Shown piece after piece: positions 42,392 to 51,305 of a DNA stretch of 59,652 bases; positions within the stretch are counted from its first letter, which is position 1, and the number at the start of each line of letters is the position of its first letter. Under the pieces are notes generated by a model. It was not told the DNA's origin and made no database searches. It saw only the letters and a list, made by a program, of their open reading frames with translations. The position numbers and the translations under genes are program-made. Source of the DNA: Xanthomonas codiaei (GTDB lineage Bacteria > Pseudomonadota > Gammaproteobacteria > Xanthomonadales > Xanthomonadaceae); assembly GCF_002939785.1 (NCBI RefSeq), contig NZ_MDEC01000030.1, forward strand, positions 1 through 59,652, read 5' to 3'.

Positions 42392-42886
42392 ATGAGTTTC
42401 CCTGCCGCATGGATGTTGGCTTTTGCCTTGGTTACGGCGGATACGCCAGCTTGGACGCAACCCCCTGAGCCGGATCATTCCGCATACGCCTTTGGTGGAT
42501 TGCTCAGCGGCACCGATCGCGGGGAGTGGATCGGTCGTCTCCAGTTCAAGGATGCGTCCGGAAATGTCCGTGTGCTTTTAGAAGAAAACGTACTGGGTAT
42601 CGTTGAAAACACGCACGGGGTCTTCGTATTTACCGGCTTAGCCCACCTGGGTCTCAATGAGGGGCAGATGTACAGGATCAACCGTGACGAGCGCGGCCTT
42701 GTCACGGCCGCATTGGTGAGAAGGCTCCCCGGTGCACCCAGTCAAGTCATCGCATTATCTAAGAGCAAGGCGCTTTTCCTGGTGTTTACCGGAAAATTCG
42801 ACGCTAAAGGGATGCTGATTTTCGAATGCTATTCGCTGAACGGTGACTCGATCAGTCGTGGGACCGGATGCCCGCAGGGTGGATAG
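42392..42886 (+). CDS. Small secreted protein, function unknown
   Basis: 164 aa with a predicted Sec signal peptide (AAWMLAFALVTADTPAWT); the mature part is mostly beta-rich (IGRLQFKDASGNVRVLLEENVLGIVENTHGVFVFTG). There are two cysteines near the C-terminus (FECYSL, TGCPQGG), perhaps a disulphide. No known domain recognised. Base composition is visibly less GC-rich than the neighbours, with many A/T third positions, which suggests transfer. AGAGG lies close before the ATG. Confidence 0.7.
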   Translation: MSFPAAWMLAFALVTADTPAWTQPPEPDHSAYAFGGLLSGTDRGEWIGRLQFKDASGNVRVLLEENVLGIVENTHGVFVFTGLAHLGLNEGQMYRINRDERGLVTAALVRRLPGAPSQVIALSKSKALFLVFTGKFDAKGMLIFECYSLNGDSISRGTGCPQGG

Positions 42887-43048
42887 GTAGTTGGCGCAGC
42901 ATTCAATTGAAGTAGGAGCTTGTTCCGTGAGGCGGGCACGGAGCGCGACGTCCACTGAATTTGAGGTCGTCAATGGGTACCCGCGTCGAGAATGATTTAA
43001 TTTACGTGGCATGTCCATTGATCGATGACTGCAATTCCAGTCAAGGAA

Positions 43049-43074
43049 ATGGCCGGCTCTTTCGGGCCGGCCAT
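43049..43074 (-). terminator. Terminator hairpin of the conditioned medium factor gene
   Basis: Perfect 9-bp stem ATGGCCGGC/GCCGGCCAT with an 8-nt loop, 24 bp past the leftward gene's stop, followed on that strand by TTTCC. Confidence 0.65.
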
Positions 43075-43097
43075 GGCACTTGCCGCTTACGTCTGCA

Positions 43098-45047
43098 TCA
43101 CCTCGCCGCGTTGGAATTCATCACTGCGTTGCGGTTGGCGTCCAGATACTGCGCCGGGTCGCGCATGCCGGTGGTGTGGCACTGGCCGGTGGTGTGGCCG
43201 CGATTGACGCCGCCGGGCAGCTGCGCGTTGGCCTGCTCCACGGTGCCGTCTTCCGGGTCGTTCAACACCAGGTCCGAGGCGGCATTGCAGTAGTCATTGG
43301 TGTACCAATTGGTCTTGGCGAACGAGGTGGTGTAGTAGTTGACCTTGGCGCGTGCGTCGGCGGGAATGCCGGCCAGCCAGGCCTTGGCGCCGTCGTAGGT
43401 GAGGTCGGTATTGCTGCCGCAGCCAACGCCGAACCACGAACCCACCGCGGCGAGAATGCCGGACAGGTTGGTGCCCTGATACGGCGTGCCCACCGACTGC
43501 ATCACGCGCCCGCCGCTGGCGTTATCCAGGCCGCTCCAGTAGTAGGTGTACAGGTGGAGCGCGGCCATGCCGCCCTGGCTGTGCGCCACGGTGGAAAACG
43601 ACGACCACTGGCTGGCGAACTGCGCGATGCGCTGTGCGAACTGGTCGTTGCTGCGGTTCTGCTTGGCGTCCAGGAAGGTGGAGGCGTTGGTGAACTGCGC
43701 CTGCGGCCACACGCCGTTGGAGCAATAGCCGTGCACCAGCACCAGTTGCGAGCCGGCCGCCTGCGGCTGTGCCATCGCAGCGGCCAGCGTCGATGGGCGT
43801 GGCCCCATGCGCATGCTTTCGTCGATGGCGCCGGTGGCGCGCGCGATGCTGGCGCGCCGCAACGCAGGCACTTGCAGCGGCAAGCTGTCGGCCTGCGCCA
43901 ACGGGATGTAGTAATCGGGGTCTTCGATACGCAGCCCACGCAGCGAGAACGGCGCGCGTGCGCCGGCACGTGCAATCCAACGCTCGTCCAGACTCAGCGG
44001 CAGCTGTCCCTGCTGCGGTGCCAGCATGCCGCCGATCCACGCCACCGGCACGTCGCGGCCCTTGGCATCGGTGCCCCAGACCTGGCCGAACACACGATAG
44101 TGCGACGGTGCCTTTCCGCGCGCAGCCACCGGCAGTGCAAGCGTGAGCCGGGTGCCATCGGCCGCGCGTGCGCTGAGCGCATTGCCCATCAGGCGCAGGG
44201 AGGTATCCAGCACGGGCATCACATGTTCGCTGGTTCGCACGAAGGGTTGCCCCGCCTGATCGCGGCCGCGCACGATGACCTGCGCAATCCAGGTGCCCTC
44301 GCGGCCCGGCTGGAAGTTGCCGCCATACACGCCATCGCCGGCCGCGCCATCGTTGTGCGCCCCGTCGTCGGCCATCGGCAGCACGCGCACTGCGCCTTGC
44401 GGATCGATCACCCGCAGGCTGGCGGTATCGATCTGCCCGGCTTGACTGGCAAGCAAGGTCGCACCGCGTGCATCGCTGCCGCTGAGCATCGCATTGAGCG
44501 TCAGCGATTTGCCTACCAGGTGCTGGCGGTCGCGCGGATACGAGGCCAGTTGCGTACGGGCATCGCCTTCCATCAGCACATAGCCGCGCTGCGTCAGCGG
44601 CGAGGCCGATTGCAGCGTCAACGACCAGTTGCCGTTCTGTGCGGCGTCCACCGCGTAGCGCATGCCGGCGGTGCCGTTGTCTGCCGTGCCCAGCACGGTG
44701 CGTTGTGCCTGCACCTGCGGCGCGGCGGTGGCGTGTACCCCGGCAACGCGTGGTGCCGCCACGGCGGCGTCCCATGCCTGATCGCCGGCCAGCACCATGA
44801 AGCGCAGCTTGCCATTTTCCACCGGCAGCGTGCCCTGCCAACGCGCGGCCTTACCGGCTGGCGTCAGTTCCACCGGCAACAAGGCGCTCTTGGACAGGAT
44901 CGCCGACTCGGCCGGATCGGGCGCGCGCATCTGCGCGAATTCCTCGGGCGGGCCGGCCAGTTGTTTGGGTTGCAACTCGGCCGCCGCCAGCGGCATCGAC
45001 ACCAGCGACAGGGCGCACATCACGGACAACAACGAGGGCTTGGGCAT
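43098..45047 (-). CDS. Conditioned medium factor homologue (secreted, lipase-like fold)
   Basis: 649 aa with a signal peptide (LLSVMCALSLVSMPLAAA). The N-terminal half is a choice-of-anchor/Ig-like region with DDGAHNDGAAGDGVYGGNF. The C-terminal half has an alpha/beta-hydrolase core with LVLVHGYCSNG and the nucleophile elbow AHSQGG (Ser490). Xanthomonas genomes annotate this family as conditioned medium factor by similarity to a Dictyostelium density-sensing protein; the enzymatic role in bacteria is unclear. An AGGAGAGATG segment before the ATG at 45047 supports the start. Confidence 0.8.
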   Translation of the reverse strand: MPKPSLLSVMCALSLVSMPLAAAELQPKQLAGPPEEFAQMRAPDPAESAILSKSALLPVELTPAGKAARWQGTLPVENGKLRFMVLAGDQAWDAAVAAPRVAGVHATAAPQVQAQRTVLGTADNGTAGMRYAVDAAQNGNWSLTLQSASPLTQRGYVLMEGDARTQLASYPRDRQHLVGKSLTLNAMLSGSDARGATLLASQAGQIDTASLRVIDPQGAVRVLPMADDGAHNDGAAGDGVYGGNFQPGREGTWIAQVIVRGRDQAGQPFVRTSEHVMPVLDTSLRLMGNALSARAADGTRLTLALPVAARGKAPSHYRVFGQVWGTDAKGRDVPVAWIGGMLAPQQGQLPLSLDERWIARAGARAPFSLRGLRIEDPDYYIPLAQADSLPLQVPALRRASIARATGAIDESMRMGPRPSTLAAAMAQPQAAGSQLVLVHGYCSNGVWPQAQFTNASTFLDAKQNRSNDQFAQRIAQFASQWSSFSTVAHSQGGMAALHLYTYYWSGLDNASGGRVMQSVGTPYQGTNLSGILAAVGSWFGVGCGSNTDLTYDGAKAWLAGIPADARAKVNYYTTSFAKTNWYTNDYCNAASDLVLNDPEDGTVEQANAQLPGGVNRGHTTGQCHTTGMRDPAQYLDANRNAVMNSNAAR

Positions 45048-45363
45048 GGCGACATCTCTCCTTGGACGTTGCGGATGCGATGCCATCGCGCACAGCAACG
45101 GCATCGGATGCGGCGCCCCCTCGCCGCGATTCACCAAAGGTTATACATCGCTCGTATGACAAGCCTGCTGTGCGCTGCAACACCCAACGCATGCAGCAAG
45201 AAACGTCAGTAATGAATAGTACAGACTGTGATACGAGTCGCGGACATGCCTGAAATTGCGCTTTATCACCGCGTATCGAACGGCTGCGCGGGATTGACGT
45301 CGAGCACAGCGTCCCGCGTGCGTTCGGCGGCTCTATTGGACGCGCGCCATCTGGCCGATGCGT
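45048..45363. other. Intergenic region upstream of the conditioned medium factor gene
   Basis: No gene recognised. Likely holds the promoter of the leftward secreted-protein gene; an AT-rich segment lies near 45130-45240. Confidence 0.45.
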
Positions 45364-46242
45364 CTACTGGTCGATGGGGTGTGTGAGCCTGCTCCGGGAG
45401 CGGTACTGCTCCACCCACCCGATGGAGCGCGCGATCCCGCCGAACGGAAACAGGTGCAGGCGGACATCGCCATGCGCGTTGCTGAGGCCGGCGGCAAGGC
45501 GATCGACAAAGCGGTCCGGCCCTGCCGTTCCAAGCAGCTTGCCGATCGAGGCGCCGTAGCCGGAGAGCATTGCCGCGCTTGCGCCAACACCGCACCTGGC
45601 GGCATAGCGGGCGAGTACCGCAACGCCGGCAGGACCAGGCACGCCCACACGCACCGGATGGTCGATGCCACGCGCGCGCAGCGCCTCCAACCACCTCAAC
45701 ACACGATCGGCATCGAACGCGAATTGGGTAACGATCAGCGGCGCCATGCCGCGCTCGGCGATGTTGCGACACTTGCGTTCCAGGACATCCCATTGAGCGC
45801 TTGCAGGCAGGGCAGGGTGGCCTTCCGGGTGTCCGGCCACGCCGATGCACTTGATTCCTGCGCGCTCGAAGACGCCTGTCGCAATCAGCGACAGGCTGTC
45901 TTGGAACGGCCCGATCGAGGTCGACGGATCACCCGCGATCACCAGGCAGCGCTCGACGCCGGCGTCATCGACGGCGCGCCCGACGACGGCGCGCAAGTCC
46001 TCTAGCGAGGCGATGCGCCGCGCCACCAGGTGCGGCATGGGCGCAAAGCCAAGCGCGCGTATCCTGCGTGCGGCCGCCAGGCGCGTCGCGTTGTCCTGGC
46101 CGGGCAGGGACGGGATGGCGATGAGGGAGCCGGGCATGATCCGCGCTGCCACTGCGGCCAATGCGTCGATGTCGTTCGCGCCCACTTCCAACGAATAGGC
46201 GTCGATGCGTGCGCTTGCAGGTCTGGAGATGTCTGGATGCAT
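45364..46242 (-). CDS. Methylenetetrahydrofolate reductase-like protein
   Basis: 292 aa of the MetF (FAD TIM-barrel) family: YSLEVGANDIDAL near the start, MPHLVARRIASLEDL (matching the MetF PHLT/H block), LVIAGDPSTSIGPF and IKCIGVAGHPEGHP. True MetF starts with an FEFFPP motif; here it is YSLEVGA, so it is a divergent paralogue. It is next to metR and the mesX/mesD genes, suggesting a role in methyl supply for methionine, but with a possible non-folate substrate. No clear ribosome-binding site. Confidence 0.75.
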   Translation of the reverse strand: MHPDISRPASARIDAYSLEVGANDIDALAAVAARIMPGSLIAIPSLPGQDNATRLAAARRIRALGFAPMPHLVARRIASLEDLRAVVGRAVDDAGVERCLVIAGDPSTSIGPFQDSLSLIATGVFERAGIKCIGVAGHPEGHPALPASAQWDVLERKCRNIAERGMAPLIVTQFAFDADRVLRWLEALRARGIDHPVRVGVPGPAGVAVLARYAARCGVGASAAMLSGYGASIGKLLGTAGPDRFVDRLAAGLSNAHGDVRLHLFPFGGIARSIGWVEQYRSRSRLTHPIDQ

Positions 46243-46417
46243 CAACGGTTGTGCCGTTCTTCGAAGAGCGGCAGGCTCCGGCACGCGCACGCGGATTGAA
46301 CGTCGCCGGATAGCGGCCTTGTCATCGCTGCGCCAGAGCGCGGCGCAACAGTCATGCAGCCCATGGCGGCGTGGCGGCGAGGCAGGAGATACGGCGCACA
46401 CCGGGCGATAGCACCCA

Positions 46418-47332
46418 TCAGTTGGCTCCCGGCGGACGGGCGGAGGCGTTTGCTGGCTGGCGTGCCAGTTCGATGAAGGCCCGCACATAGTCGATGCCCA
46501 GATCGGCCTCGCGCGCGCCCAGGAAGATCTGCTTGGGGATGCCGCGCGCACCCAGCCGGACCGGCACCACGTCCATCCTCGCCGCATATTCCTCGACCAG
46601 CCAGCGCGGCATGGCGGCCACGCCGCGGCCGCTGGCCACCATCTGCATCATGATGTCGGTGGTTTCGATCGCCTTGTGGCGGCGGGGCGTGACACCGGCC
46701 GGCAGCAGGAACTGGCTGTAGATATCCAGGCGCTCCAGGTCCACCGGATAGCTGATGAGTACCTCGCGGGTCAGCTGCTGCGGCTTGACGTAGGCGGCCG
46801 ATGCCAGCGCATGGCCCTTGGCCACGACCAGCACCTGCTCATAGTCGAACACCGGCTCGAACCGCAGCCCGGGCTTGAACAGCGGGTCGGGCGTGACCAG
46901 CAGATCGATCTCGTAGCCGAACAACGCGCCAATGCCGCCGAACTGGAACTTCTGCTTCACGTCCACATCCACATCCGGCCACGTGGCCAGATACGGCGAC
47001 ACCAGCTTGAGCAGCCATTGGTAGCACGGATGGCATTCCATGCCGATGCGCAGCGCGCCGCGCTCGCCCTGCGCAAACTGCCGCAGGCGTTCTTCGGCCA
47101 GATCCAGTTGCGGCAGCACCCGGTTCGCCACCGCAAGCAGATATTGCCCGGCCTGGGTCAGCCGCAGGGCGCGCCCCTCGCGCAGCCACACGTCGGTGCC
47201 CAGCTGCTGCTCCAGCTTCTTCATGCTGTGGCTCAGCGCGGACTGGGTGAGGTTCAACACGCCTGCAGCGGCCGTCAGCGAGCCTTGCTGCTCGACCTGT
47301 TGGACGATGGTGAGGTGGATGCGCTCAAGCAT
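46418..47332 (-). CDS. metR: MetR-like LysR regulator of methionine genes
   Basis: 304 aa with high similarity to E. coli MetR in diagnostic places: IGMECHPCYQWLLKLVSPYLATWPDVDVDVK (equivalent of IECHSCIQWL), VFDYEQVLVVAKGHALA, ISYPVDLERLDIYSQFLLPAGV and MMQMVASGRGVAAMPRWLVEEY. The HTH is at residues 1-60. MetR activates methionine genes with homocysteine as coactivator. It is divergent from the FMN reductase-mesX-mesD genes with 178 bp between, and inverted repeats in that gap (47338-47350 and 47359-47381) are candidate sites. Confidence 0.9.
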   Translation of the reverse strand: MLERIHLTIVQQVEQQGSLTAAAGVLNLTQSALSHSMKKLEQQLGTDVWLREGRALRLTQAGQYLLAVANRVLPQLDLAEERLRQFAQGERGALRIGMECHPCYQWLLKLVSPYLATWPDVDVDVKQKFQFGGIGALFGYEIDLLVTPDPLFKPGLRFEPVFDYEQVLVVAKGHALASAAYVKPQQLTREVLISYPVDLERLDIYSQFLLPAGVTPRRHKAIETTDIMMQMVASGRGVAAMPRWLVEEYAARMDVVPVRLGARGIPKQIFLGAREADLGIDYVRAFIELARQPANASARPPGAN

Positions 47333-47337
47333 TCAGA

Positions 47338-47350
47338 TGATCCGAATTCA
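47338..47350. promoter_or_regulatory. Candidate MetR half-matching site
   Basis: TGAT-CCGAA-TTCA differs at one position from the E. coli MetR pattern TGAA-N5-TTCA. It lies 6 bp before the metR start, compatible with autoregulation. Confidence 0.4.
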
Positions 47351-47358
47351 TGGATTGG

Positions 47359-47381
47359 TGAAATAACACCATTTTACTTCA
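47359..47381. promoter_or_regulatory. Candidate MetR operator
   Basis: Inverted repeat TGAAATAA-N7-TTACTTCA with one mismatch, in the metR/FMN-reductase intergenic region. AT-rich against a GC-rich background. Confidence 0.45.
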
Positions 47382-47510
47382 TTGGATGCGACCCCTAGCA
47401 TCGAGTGCGTCGTCGTTGGTCCGTGTGTGAACACGCCTGCGCCAGGATCCTCTGGGGCCGGCCTGCATCTCCGGCGGCGATACGCTTCCCCACCGCTCAG
47501 GTCTCCGCGC

Positions 47511-48104
47511 ATGACTGCAAACCCGCCACACCCGCTCCGCGTCGTCGCCGTTTCCGGCGGATTGCAACGCCCTTCCAAGGCTGCCGCGTTGGCACAGCAC
47601 CTGATGGCCCTGATCGGCGACGAGATGGCGTGCGAGCCACAGCTGGTCGAACTCGGGGCGTTGGCGCCGCACTTTGCCGGTGCGCTGTGGCGCTCGCAGC
47701 TGCATGACACGGTGGAGCAGGCACTTGCCGCCGTGGAGCAGGCCGACGTGCTGGTGGTGGCAACGCCGGTGTATCGCGGTTCGTTCACCGGGCTGTTCAA
47801 GCATTTCTTCGACTTCGTCCACCAGGATGCCCTGGTCGACGTCCCGGTCTTGCTGGCGGCCACCGGCGGCAGCGAACGTCATGCGTTGGTGATCGACCAT
47901 CAACTGCGGCCGCTTTTCAGTTTTTTCCAGGCACGTACGTTGCCGCTGGGCGTCTACGCCACCGACCGGGATTTCCTGGACTACCGCGTGCACAACGACG
48001 CACTGGCCGAGCGGGCCAGGCTGGCGGTGCAACGGGCACTGCCGCTGATCGCGTTGACGCGGCAGGCACGCGCCAGCGCCGCCACCGCGGTCGCCGCGGC
48101 CTGA
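47511..48104 (+). CDS. NADPH-dependent FMN reductase (MsuE/SsuE type)
   Basis: 197-aa flavodoxin-like reductase. The phosphate-binding loop SGGLQRPSKAAALAQHL is at residues 15-31; ATPVYRGSFTGLFKHFFDFV and AATGGSERHALVIDHQLRPLFSFF are typical of MsuE. These enzymes supply FMNH2 to two-component monooxygenases. It is divergent from metR and upstream of mesX-mesD, so it may provide reduced flavin to MesX or to the same oxygen-dependent process. ATG at 47511 has a weak ribosome-binding site. Confidence 0.88.
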   Translation: MTANPPHPLRVVAVSGGLQRPSKAAALAQHLMALIGDEMACEPQLVELGALAPHFAGALWRSQLHDTVEQALAAVEQADVLVVATPVYRGSFTGLFKHFFDFVHQDALVDVPVLLAATGGSERHALVIDHQLRPLFSFFQARTLPLGVYATDRDFLDYRVHNDALAERARLAVQRALPLIALTRQARASAATAVAAA

Positions 48105-48266
48105 GCGCCCTCCGCTTCATGGCTGCGTGCGGGCCACCTGTGCCCGCCGCGACCGGATTGGTTGGGGCATGCCGGCCGATCCAGATGCCAGGCGCGTGCA
48201 CAGCCGACAACACCCGCTGCGCCGCAGGGCGCGCGTCTCATTCAACGAAACCAGGCGTCAGTTGCA

Positions 48267-49250
48267 ATGACTCAGGACTTCACCTTCACCATCAAGAGCC
48301 TCAAGTTTGACGAGGACTACCAACCCTCGGCCACGACGCGCAACACCACCAACTTCGCCAACCTGGCCAGAGGCCAGCGCCGCCAGGAGAATCTGCGCAA
48401 CACGCTGGCGATGATCAACAACCGCTTCAACGACCTGGCGCATTGGGACAACCCCGCGCGTGACCGCTACGGTGTCGAACTCGACATCGTCTCCGCCGAG
48501 ATGCACATCGGCGGCCGTGACGCGGGCGATGCCTTTCCGTTGATCGAGATATTGAAGCCCACCATCGTCGATCGACACACCGGTGCGCGCATCGACGGCA
48601 TTGCGGGGAACAATTTTTCGTCCTACGTGCGCGACTACGATTTCAGCGTGCTGCTGCCAGCGCATAACCAGGACAGCTCCGGTTTCAACATCCCCGAGGA
48701 CTTCGGCAGCCTGCACGGCACCCTGTTCAAGCATTTCGTGCACTCGGATGCGTACACCGCGCGCTTCGACAAGCCGCCGGTCATCTGCATCAGCGTCTCC
48801 ACCAGCAGAACCTATCACCGCACCGGGAACCGGCACCCCATCCTGGGAATCGAATACAGGCAGGATGCGTTTTCGTTGACCGATCAGTATTTCGAAAAGA
48901 TGGGCCTGACGGTGCGCTATTTCATGCCGCCCAACAGCGTTGCCCCGCTGGCGTTCTACTTCTTCGGCGATTTGCTCGGTGACTACACCAACCTGGAGTT
49001 GATCGGCACCATCAGCACGATGGAGACCTTCCAGAAGATCTACCGGCCAGAAATCTACAACGCCAATTCCGCGGCGGGGGCGAGCTATCAGCCAAGCCTG
49101 AAGCACCAGGATTATTCGTCCACCCAGATCGTCTACGACCGCGAAGAGCGCAGCCGGCTGGCCGTCACGCAGGGCAGGTTCACCCAGGAGCACTTCATCC
49201 AGCCCTACGGCAACCTGCTTGCGCAATGGGCATCCCGCCACGCGTCCTGA
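48267..49250 (+). CDS. mesX: MesX (DUF1852), partner of the MesD methionine synthase
   Basis: 327 aa of DUF1852 with the family start MTQDFTFTIKSLKFDEDY and ARGQRRQENLRNTLAMINNRFNDLAHWDNP. This family was reported as MesX, needed together with oxygen for the MesD-type methionine synthase of Acinetobacter and relatives; its biochemical function is unresolved. Here it lies between the FMN reductase (162 bp upstream) and mesD (29 bp downstream), consistent with one operon. Confidence 0.88.
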   Translation: MTQDFTFTIKSLKFDEDYQPSATTRNTTNFANLARGQRRQENLRNTLAMINNRFNDLAHWDNPARDRYGVELDIVSAEMHIGGRDAGDAFPLIEILKPTIVDRHTGARIDGIAGNNFSSYVRDYDFSVLLPAHNQDSSGFNIPEDFGSLHGTLFKHFVHSDAYTARFDKPPVICISVSTSRTYHRTGNRHPILGIEYRQDAFSLTDQYFEKMGLTVRYFMPPNSVAPLAFYFFGDLLGDYTNLELIGTISTMETFQKIYRPEIYNANSAAGASYQPSLKHQDYSSTQIVYDREERSRLAVTQGRFTQEHFIQPYGNLLAQWASRHAS

Positions 49251-49279
49251 TCACCCCCCAAGGCAAGACATCACCCATC

Positions 49280-50311
49280 ATGAAAAAGCTGCTCCCCACC
49301 TCAACCGCCGGCAGCCTGCCCAAGCCGTCCTGGCTCGCGCAACCGGAAACACTGTGGTCGCCCTGGAAACTGCAGGACGAGGCACTGGTGGAAGGAAAGC
49401 AGGACGCCTTGCGCCTGTCGCTGCAGGAACAGCAGCACGCCGGTATCGATATCGTCAGCGACGGCGAGCAGACCCGCCAGCATTTCGTCACCACCTTCAT
49501 CGAACATCTCAGCGGTGTCGATTTTCAAAAGCGCCAGACGGTCAGGATCCGCAATCGCTACGATGCCAGCGTGCCGACCGTCGTCGGTGCAGTCAGCCGC
49601 CCCAAATCGGTGTTCGTGGACGATGCCAGATTCCTGCGTGAACAGACCGGCCAGCCCATCAAGTGGGCGCTGCCCGGTCCCATGACCATGATCGATACGC
49701 TGTTTGACGCGCACTACAAGAGCCGCGAAAAGCTGGCCTGGGAATTTGCCAAGATCCTCAATCAGGAAGCCAGGGAACTCGAAGCCGCCGGCGTGGACAT
49801 CATCCAGTTCGACGAGCCGGCCTTCAACGTCTTCTTCGACGAGGTCAACGACTGGGGCGTTGCAACGCTGGAACGCGCGGTGGAGGGACTCAAATGCGAG
49901 ACTGCCGTCCATATCTGCTATGGCTACGGCATCAAGGCCAACACCGACTGGAAGCAGACCCTGGGGTCGGAGTGGCGCCAGTACGAAGAGTCGTTCCCCA
50001 AGCTGCAGACCTCCAGCATCGACATCATCTCGCTGGAGTGCCACAACTCGCACGTGCCGATCGATCTGATCGAACTGGTCCGCGGCAAGAAGGTGATGGT
50101 CGGCGCCATCGACGTGGCAAGCTCCACGATCGAAACCCCGCAAGAGGTGGCAGACACGCTGCGCAAGGCACTGCGGTTTGTCGATGCCGACAAGCTCTAC
50201 CCGTCCACCAATTGCGGCATGGCACCGCTTGCGCGTGACGTCGCACGCGGCAAGCTCAAGGCGCTCAGTGCAGGCGCAAACATCATTCGCGCGGAGCTGT
50301 CGGCGCAATAA
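49280..50311 (+). CDS. mesD: MesD-type methionine synthase (core MetE-like)
   Basis: 343 aa, matching only the C-terminal catalytic barrel of cobalamin-independent MetE and lacking its N-terminal half. Zinc/homocysteine ligands are visible in VHICYGYG (His, Cys), DIISLECHNS (Glu) and STNCGMAP (Cys). The N-terminal LLPTSTAGSLPKPSWLA and DIVSDGEQTRQHFVTTFIEHL match the MesD group. It should methylate homocysteine; the methyl donor is not established. ATG at 49280 is preferred; 49226 would overlap mesX. There is no full-length metE in the window. Confidence 0.9.
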   Translation: MKKLLPTSTAGSLPKPSWLAQPETLWSPWKLQDEALVEGKQDALRLSLQEQQHAGIDIVSDGEQTRQHFVTTFIEHLSGVDFQKRQTVRIRNRYDASVPTVVGAVSRPKSVFVDDARFLREQTGQPIKWALPGPMTMIDTLFDAHYKSREKLAWEFAKILNQEARELEAAGVDIIQFDEPAFNVFFDEVNDWGVATLERAVEGLKCETAVHICYGYGIKANTDWKQTLGSEWRQYEESFPKLQTSSIDIISLECHNSHVPIDLIELVRGKKVMVGAIDVASSTIETPQEVADTLRKALRFVDADKLYPSTNCGMAPLARDVARGKLKALSAGANIIRAELSAQ

Positions 50312-50540
50312 CGCGCCTGTGCCTGCGTAGACCAGGGGCCTGAAGAAAGGCTGGGCGGCGCATTCCATGTGGCGCTCAGCCCGGTGAGGCCCCCCGGTTG
50401 CGGTACGTTTGAGGATGCGCCAGTGGCAGGCGGCGAGCAGCGGCGCCGCTGGGCCACGAAAGCAGGCGGGACCCCGCCCTATGCGCTTACCGCTCGTCGG
50501 ACAGCAGGCGATACGGCTTCCATCGCTGCAGCGCCCATGT

Positions 50541-50554
50541 ATGATGACCATCAT
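50541..50554. promoter_or_regulatory. Short palindrome at the TetR start
   Basis: ATGATG-AC-CATCAT overlaps the tetR start codon. Could be an autoregulatory site, or chance. Confidence 0.25.
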
Positions 50555-51146
50555 GAAAAAGACCTCACCACGCTCCCGCACATTGTCAGGCCGCAAGGCT
50601 GACAGCCATGCACGCATCGTCGAAGTCGCTGCACGTGCGATCCGGCGCACCGGCTACGATGGCACCGGCGTGGCCGACATCATGAAAGAGGCCGGGCTGA
50701 CCCACGGCGGCTTCTATGCGCACTTCGCATCGCGCGATGCATTGTTGGCCGAGGCTGCCGACCACGCGGGCGCGCAGACGGTTGCCAACTCTGCGCAGAT
50801 CGTGGCTGCAGTCCCGCCGGAGCAGGCGGCGCGGGCGTTGATGCGGGCGTATCTGTCCGATGAGCACGTCAACAACGTCGAATCCGGCTGTCCGATCGCT
50901 GCGCTGGGTTCGGAGATGCCGCGTCAGGCACCGGAAGTGCGCCAGGCGGCAACGCGTCGCATCAAGGAAATGATCGACCTGGCCGCCCGCCAGTCGCCGG
51001 ACTGGGGAACGCCACAAGCGCATGCGCGTGCACTGGTGACGGTTTGCGCCATGGCGGGCACCTTGATGCTGGCGCGCGCCGTGGACGACCCCGCCCTGTC
51101 GGCTGCGATGCGCAAGGTGGCACTCGAACACTTCGGCGCAGCCTGA
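50553..51146 (+). CDS. TetR/AcrR-family transcriptional regulator
   Basis: 197 aa. The HTH is near residues 15-60 (RIVEVAARAIRRTGYDGTGVADIMKEAGLTHGGFYAHFASRDALLAEA), followed by an all-helical ligand domain of the group with the ESGCPIAALGSEMPR signature, often found with oxidoreductase genes. The next two genes on the same strand are an SDR and an alcohol-dehydrogenase-like protein, which it probably controls. Start options are ATG 50553 and 50541; 50553 gives the typical basic N-terminus. Confidence 0.88.
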   Translation: MKKTSPRSRTLSGRKADSHARIVEVAARAIRRTGYDGTGVADIMKEAGLTHGGFYAHFASRDALLAEAADHAGAQTVANSAQIVAAVPPEQAARALMRAYLSDEHVNNVESGCPIAALGSEMPRQAPEVRQAATRRIKEMIDLAARQSPDWGTPQAHARALVTVCAMAGTLMLARAVDDPALSAAMRKVALEHFGAA

Positions 51147-51174
51147 GCAAAATGCCCGGATCGAGTGCTGCCCA

Positions 51175-51198
51175 AAAATATGATGTTCGTAATATTTT
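51175..51198. promoter_or_regulatory. AT-rich inverted repeat before the SDR gene
   Basis: AAAATAT-N10-ATATTTT, about 108 bp before the SDR start. Likely operator or promoter for the SDR/ADH genes, with the TetR protein as a candidate ligand. Confidence 0.45.
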
Positions 51199-51305
51199 GA
51201 TGTGCAGATCGCAGTCCGCCGCGTCCGCGGCTTCTCACCATCACCGCGTGCGACGGCAGCACTCACTGGCTTGCCGCAGCCCCTCACCCCGAGAAAGAGG
51301 CACCT

